Positions 5,450 to 6,801 of a stretch of DNA of 6,801 nucleotides are shown piece by piece (position 1 is the first letter of the stretch; each line of letters opens with the position of its first letter). The notes beneath the pieces are model-generated. The model did no database searches. It saw nothing but the letters and a program-made list of their open reading frames with translations, and was not told where the DNA came from. The position numbers and the translations under genes were made by a program. Source of the stretch: Gammaproteobacteria bacterium (GTDB taxonomy: Bacteria; Pseudomonadota; Gammaproteobacteria; Pseudomonadales; Oleiphilaceae); the NCBI GenBank assembly GCA_003695085.1, contig RFIV01000304.1, positions 1 to 6,801 on the forward strand. The letters run 5' to 3'.

Positions 5450-6801
5450 ATGACTGCCGACGCGTCACTGGACGAACGCATCCGTCTCAAGGATGTACTG
5501 CAGAAGCTGCCCGAACTGGGCAAACGCACCCCCAAGATCCTGCAAGGCTATTACTACTACGCCATGCTCGGCCCGGATGCCCGCAAGACCATGGCCAACA
5601 TACTGGAAGCCAATGCCGAAGCGCACGGACAGCGCCCGGCCATCCTCTATGGCGACCAGTGCATCACCTACGCTCAACTCAATGAATGGGCCAACCGCTT
5701 CGCGCATTACTTCCGGGCACGAGGCATCCAGCGCGGAGATGTCATTGCCGTGGATCTGGAAAACCGGCCCGAGCTGTTCGCCATCGTCATGGGCGCGCAC
5801 AAGCTGGGCGCCGCCTGCGCCATGATCAACACCTCCCAGAAAGGCAAGGTGCTGGCACACAGTCTGAATCTGACCCGGCCCAAGCTGTGCATCGTGGGTC
5901 AGGAACAGGTTGACGCTTTTGAAACCGCACGCAACGCGCTGCAAGGCGATCCGCGCCTGGTATGGATCAATGACGCAGAGAATCCCGGCACCTGCCCCGA
6001 TGGCTATGAAGACGGCCTGACGCTGATCCGTCAATATCCGGACACCAATCCCCGGCTGGCGGTATCGCCCGTCGCCGGAGACACGGCCTTCTACCTGTTC
6101 ACCAGTGGCACCACCGGACTGCCCAAGGCGGCCCCCTCCAGTCACAGAAAATGGTTCAAGGCGTACGGCGGCTTTGGTTACATGTCGCTGGCCATGACAC
6201 CCGAGGACGTCATGTACGTCACCCTGCCCTTCTACCACGGCACCGCCCTGCTGGTCTGCTGGGGGGCGGCACTGGCAGGTGCCTCCGCACTGGCCGTACG
6301 CCGCAAGTTCAGTGCCTCCGCCTTCTGGGACGACGTGCGGCGTTATAACGCCACCACCTTCGGCTATGTGGGTGAGCTGTGCCGTTACCTGCTCAATCAA
6401 CCGCCATCAGCAAAAGACCGTGATCACCGGCTTCGCAAGATGATTGGCAACGGCCTGAGACCCTCCATCTGGCGCGCTTTCAAGGAGCGTTTTGGTATCG
6501 AACAGGTTGCTGAACTCTATGGCTCCAGCGAGGGCAACATCGGCTTTTCCAACTTCCTGAACCTGGACAACACGGTCGGCTTCTCCACGGCACCCTTTGC
6601 GCTCGTAAAGTTCAAGGAAGGCACCAAGGAGCCCGTGCGGGATGAAAAGGGGCGCCTGATCCGGGTCAACAAGGGCGAGCCGGGCCTGCTGATCGGCAAG
6701 ATTACCAAACGCTGGTCCTTTGAGGGTTACACCCAGAAGGACGCCACCGAGAAGGCCATCCTCAAGGATTGCTTCAGGAAGGGCGACACCTGGTTCAATA
6801 C
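5450..6801 (+). CDS. atuH: FATP/very-long-chain-type acyl-CoA synthetase, 3'-truncated
   Basis: The frame is open from ATG 5450 to the window end, giving 450 residues of an expected 600 or so. It is an AMP-forming acyl-CoA ligase: ATP plus an acid gives an acyl-adenylate and then the CoA thioester. The ATP/AMP signature TSGTTGLPK is at 218-226, and ELYGSSEGN (355-363) is the acid-binding/adenylate motif. KFSASAFWDDV, GELCRYLLNQPP, GNGLRP and EPGLL, together with YGxxEGN, point to the FATP/SLC27 (very-long-chain synthetase) branch. The last residues FRKGDTWFNT run into the TGD motif, which lies just outside, so the C-terminal lid domain with its catalytic lysine is not visible. No signal peptide is apparent; an amphipathic or membrane-peripheral N-terminus around KILQGYYYYAML (35-46) is possible. 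In context it may activate citronellate/geranylate or a downstream shortened acid; substrate is not determined. Confidence 0.85.
   Translation, partial: MTADASLDERIRLKDVLQKLPELGKRTPKILQGYYYYAMLGPDARKTMANILEANAEAHGQRPAILYGDQCITYAQLNEWANRFAHYFRARGIQRGDVIAVDLENRPELFAIVMGAHKLGAACAMINTSQKGKVLAHSLNLTRPKLCIVGQEQVDAFETARNALQGDPRLVWINDAENPGTCPDGYEDGLTLIRQYPDTNPRLAVSPVAGDTAFYLFTSGTTGLPKAAPSSHRKWFKAYGGFGYMSLAMTPEDVMYVTLPFYHGTALLVCWGAALAGASALAVRRKFSASAFWDDVRRYNATTFGYVGELCRYLLNQPPSAKDRDHRLRKMIGNGLRPSIWRAFKERFGIEQVAELYGSSEGNIGFSNFLNLDNTVGFSTAPFALVKFKEGTKEPVRDEKGRLIRVNKGEPGLLIGKITKRWSFEGYTQKDATEKAILKDCFRKGDTWFN

Noticed and set aside
5465..6400. 311-codon open frame on the minus strand
   Set aside because: It lies entirely antisense to atuH, whose protein has clear synthetase motifs. 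Long antisense frames are common in GC-rich genes, and its translation shows no recognisable family.

Overview
The window is a gene-dense stretch of a GC-rich bacterial chromosome, most likely from a gammaproteobacterium. It holds six genes, all on the plus strand, separated by at most 33 bases or overlapping, so it reads as one operon. The two end genes are cut by the window edges. Protein families and gene order match the acyclic terpene utilization cluster atuC-atuD-atuE-atuF-atuG-atuH known from Pseudomonas aeruginosa and other citronellol- or geraniol-degrading pseudomonads. The genus cannot be fixed from this sequence alone.

Layout: 1-614 is the C-terminal part of the beta (carboxyltransferase) subunit of geranyl-CoA carboxylase (atuC). 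639-1802 is an acyl-CoA dehydrogenase, probably citronellyl-CoA dehydrogenase (atuD). 1805-2626 is a crotonase-family isohexenylglutaconyl-CoA hydratase (atuE). 2619-4589 is the biotin-carrying alpha subunit of geranyl-CoA carboxylase (atuF). 4586-5416 is an HSDL2-like short-chain dehydrogenase (atuG). 5450-6801 is the first three quarters of a FATP/very-long-chain-type acyl-CoA synthetase (atuH), still open at the window end.

How they work together (known pathway, inferred here): citronellate is activated to its CoA ester, possibly by AtuH. AtuD desaturates it to cis-geranyl-CoA. AtuF and AtuC carboxylate the beta-methyl group, giving isohexenylglutaconyl-CoA, and AtuE hydrates that product. 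The next lyase step and the final methylcrotonyl-CoA (leucine/liu) steps are not encoded here. AtuG has no settled role. The route removes the beta-methyl branch that blocks ordinary beta-oxidation.

The most notable observations are: (1) perfect AAnAAnAA (Hfq/Crc-type) motifs in both of the longer intercistronic leaders, before atuD and atuH; (2) the acyl-CoA dehydrogenase has Gly where MCAD-type enzymes carry the catalytic Glu, and a Glu at the isovaleryl/long-chain-type position; (3) the hydratase keeps only one of the two crotonase catalytic glutamates; (4) AtuG is strikingly like the N-terminal domain of the animal peroxisomal protein HSDL2. I found no mobile element, RNA gene, CRISPR array or convincing terminator. 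No gene-free stretch is longer than 33 bases.
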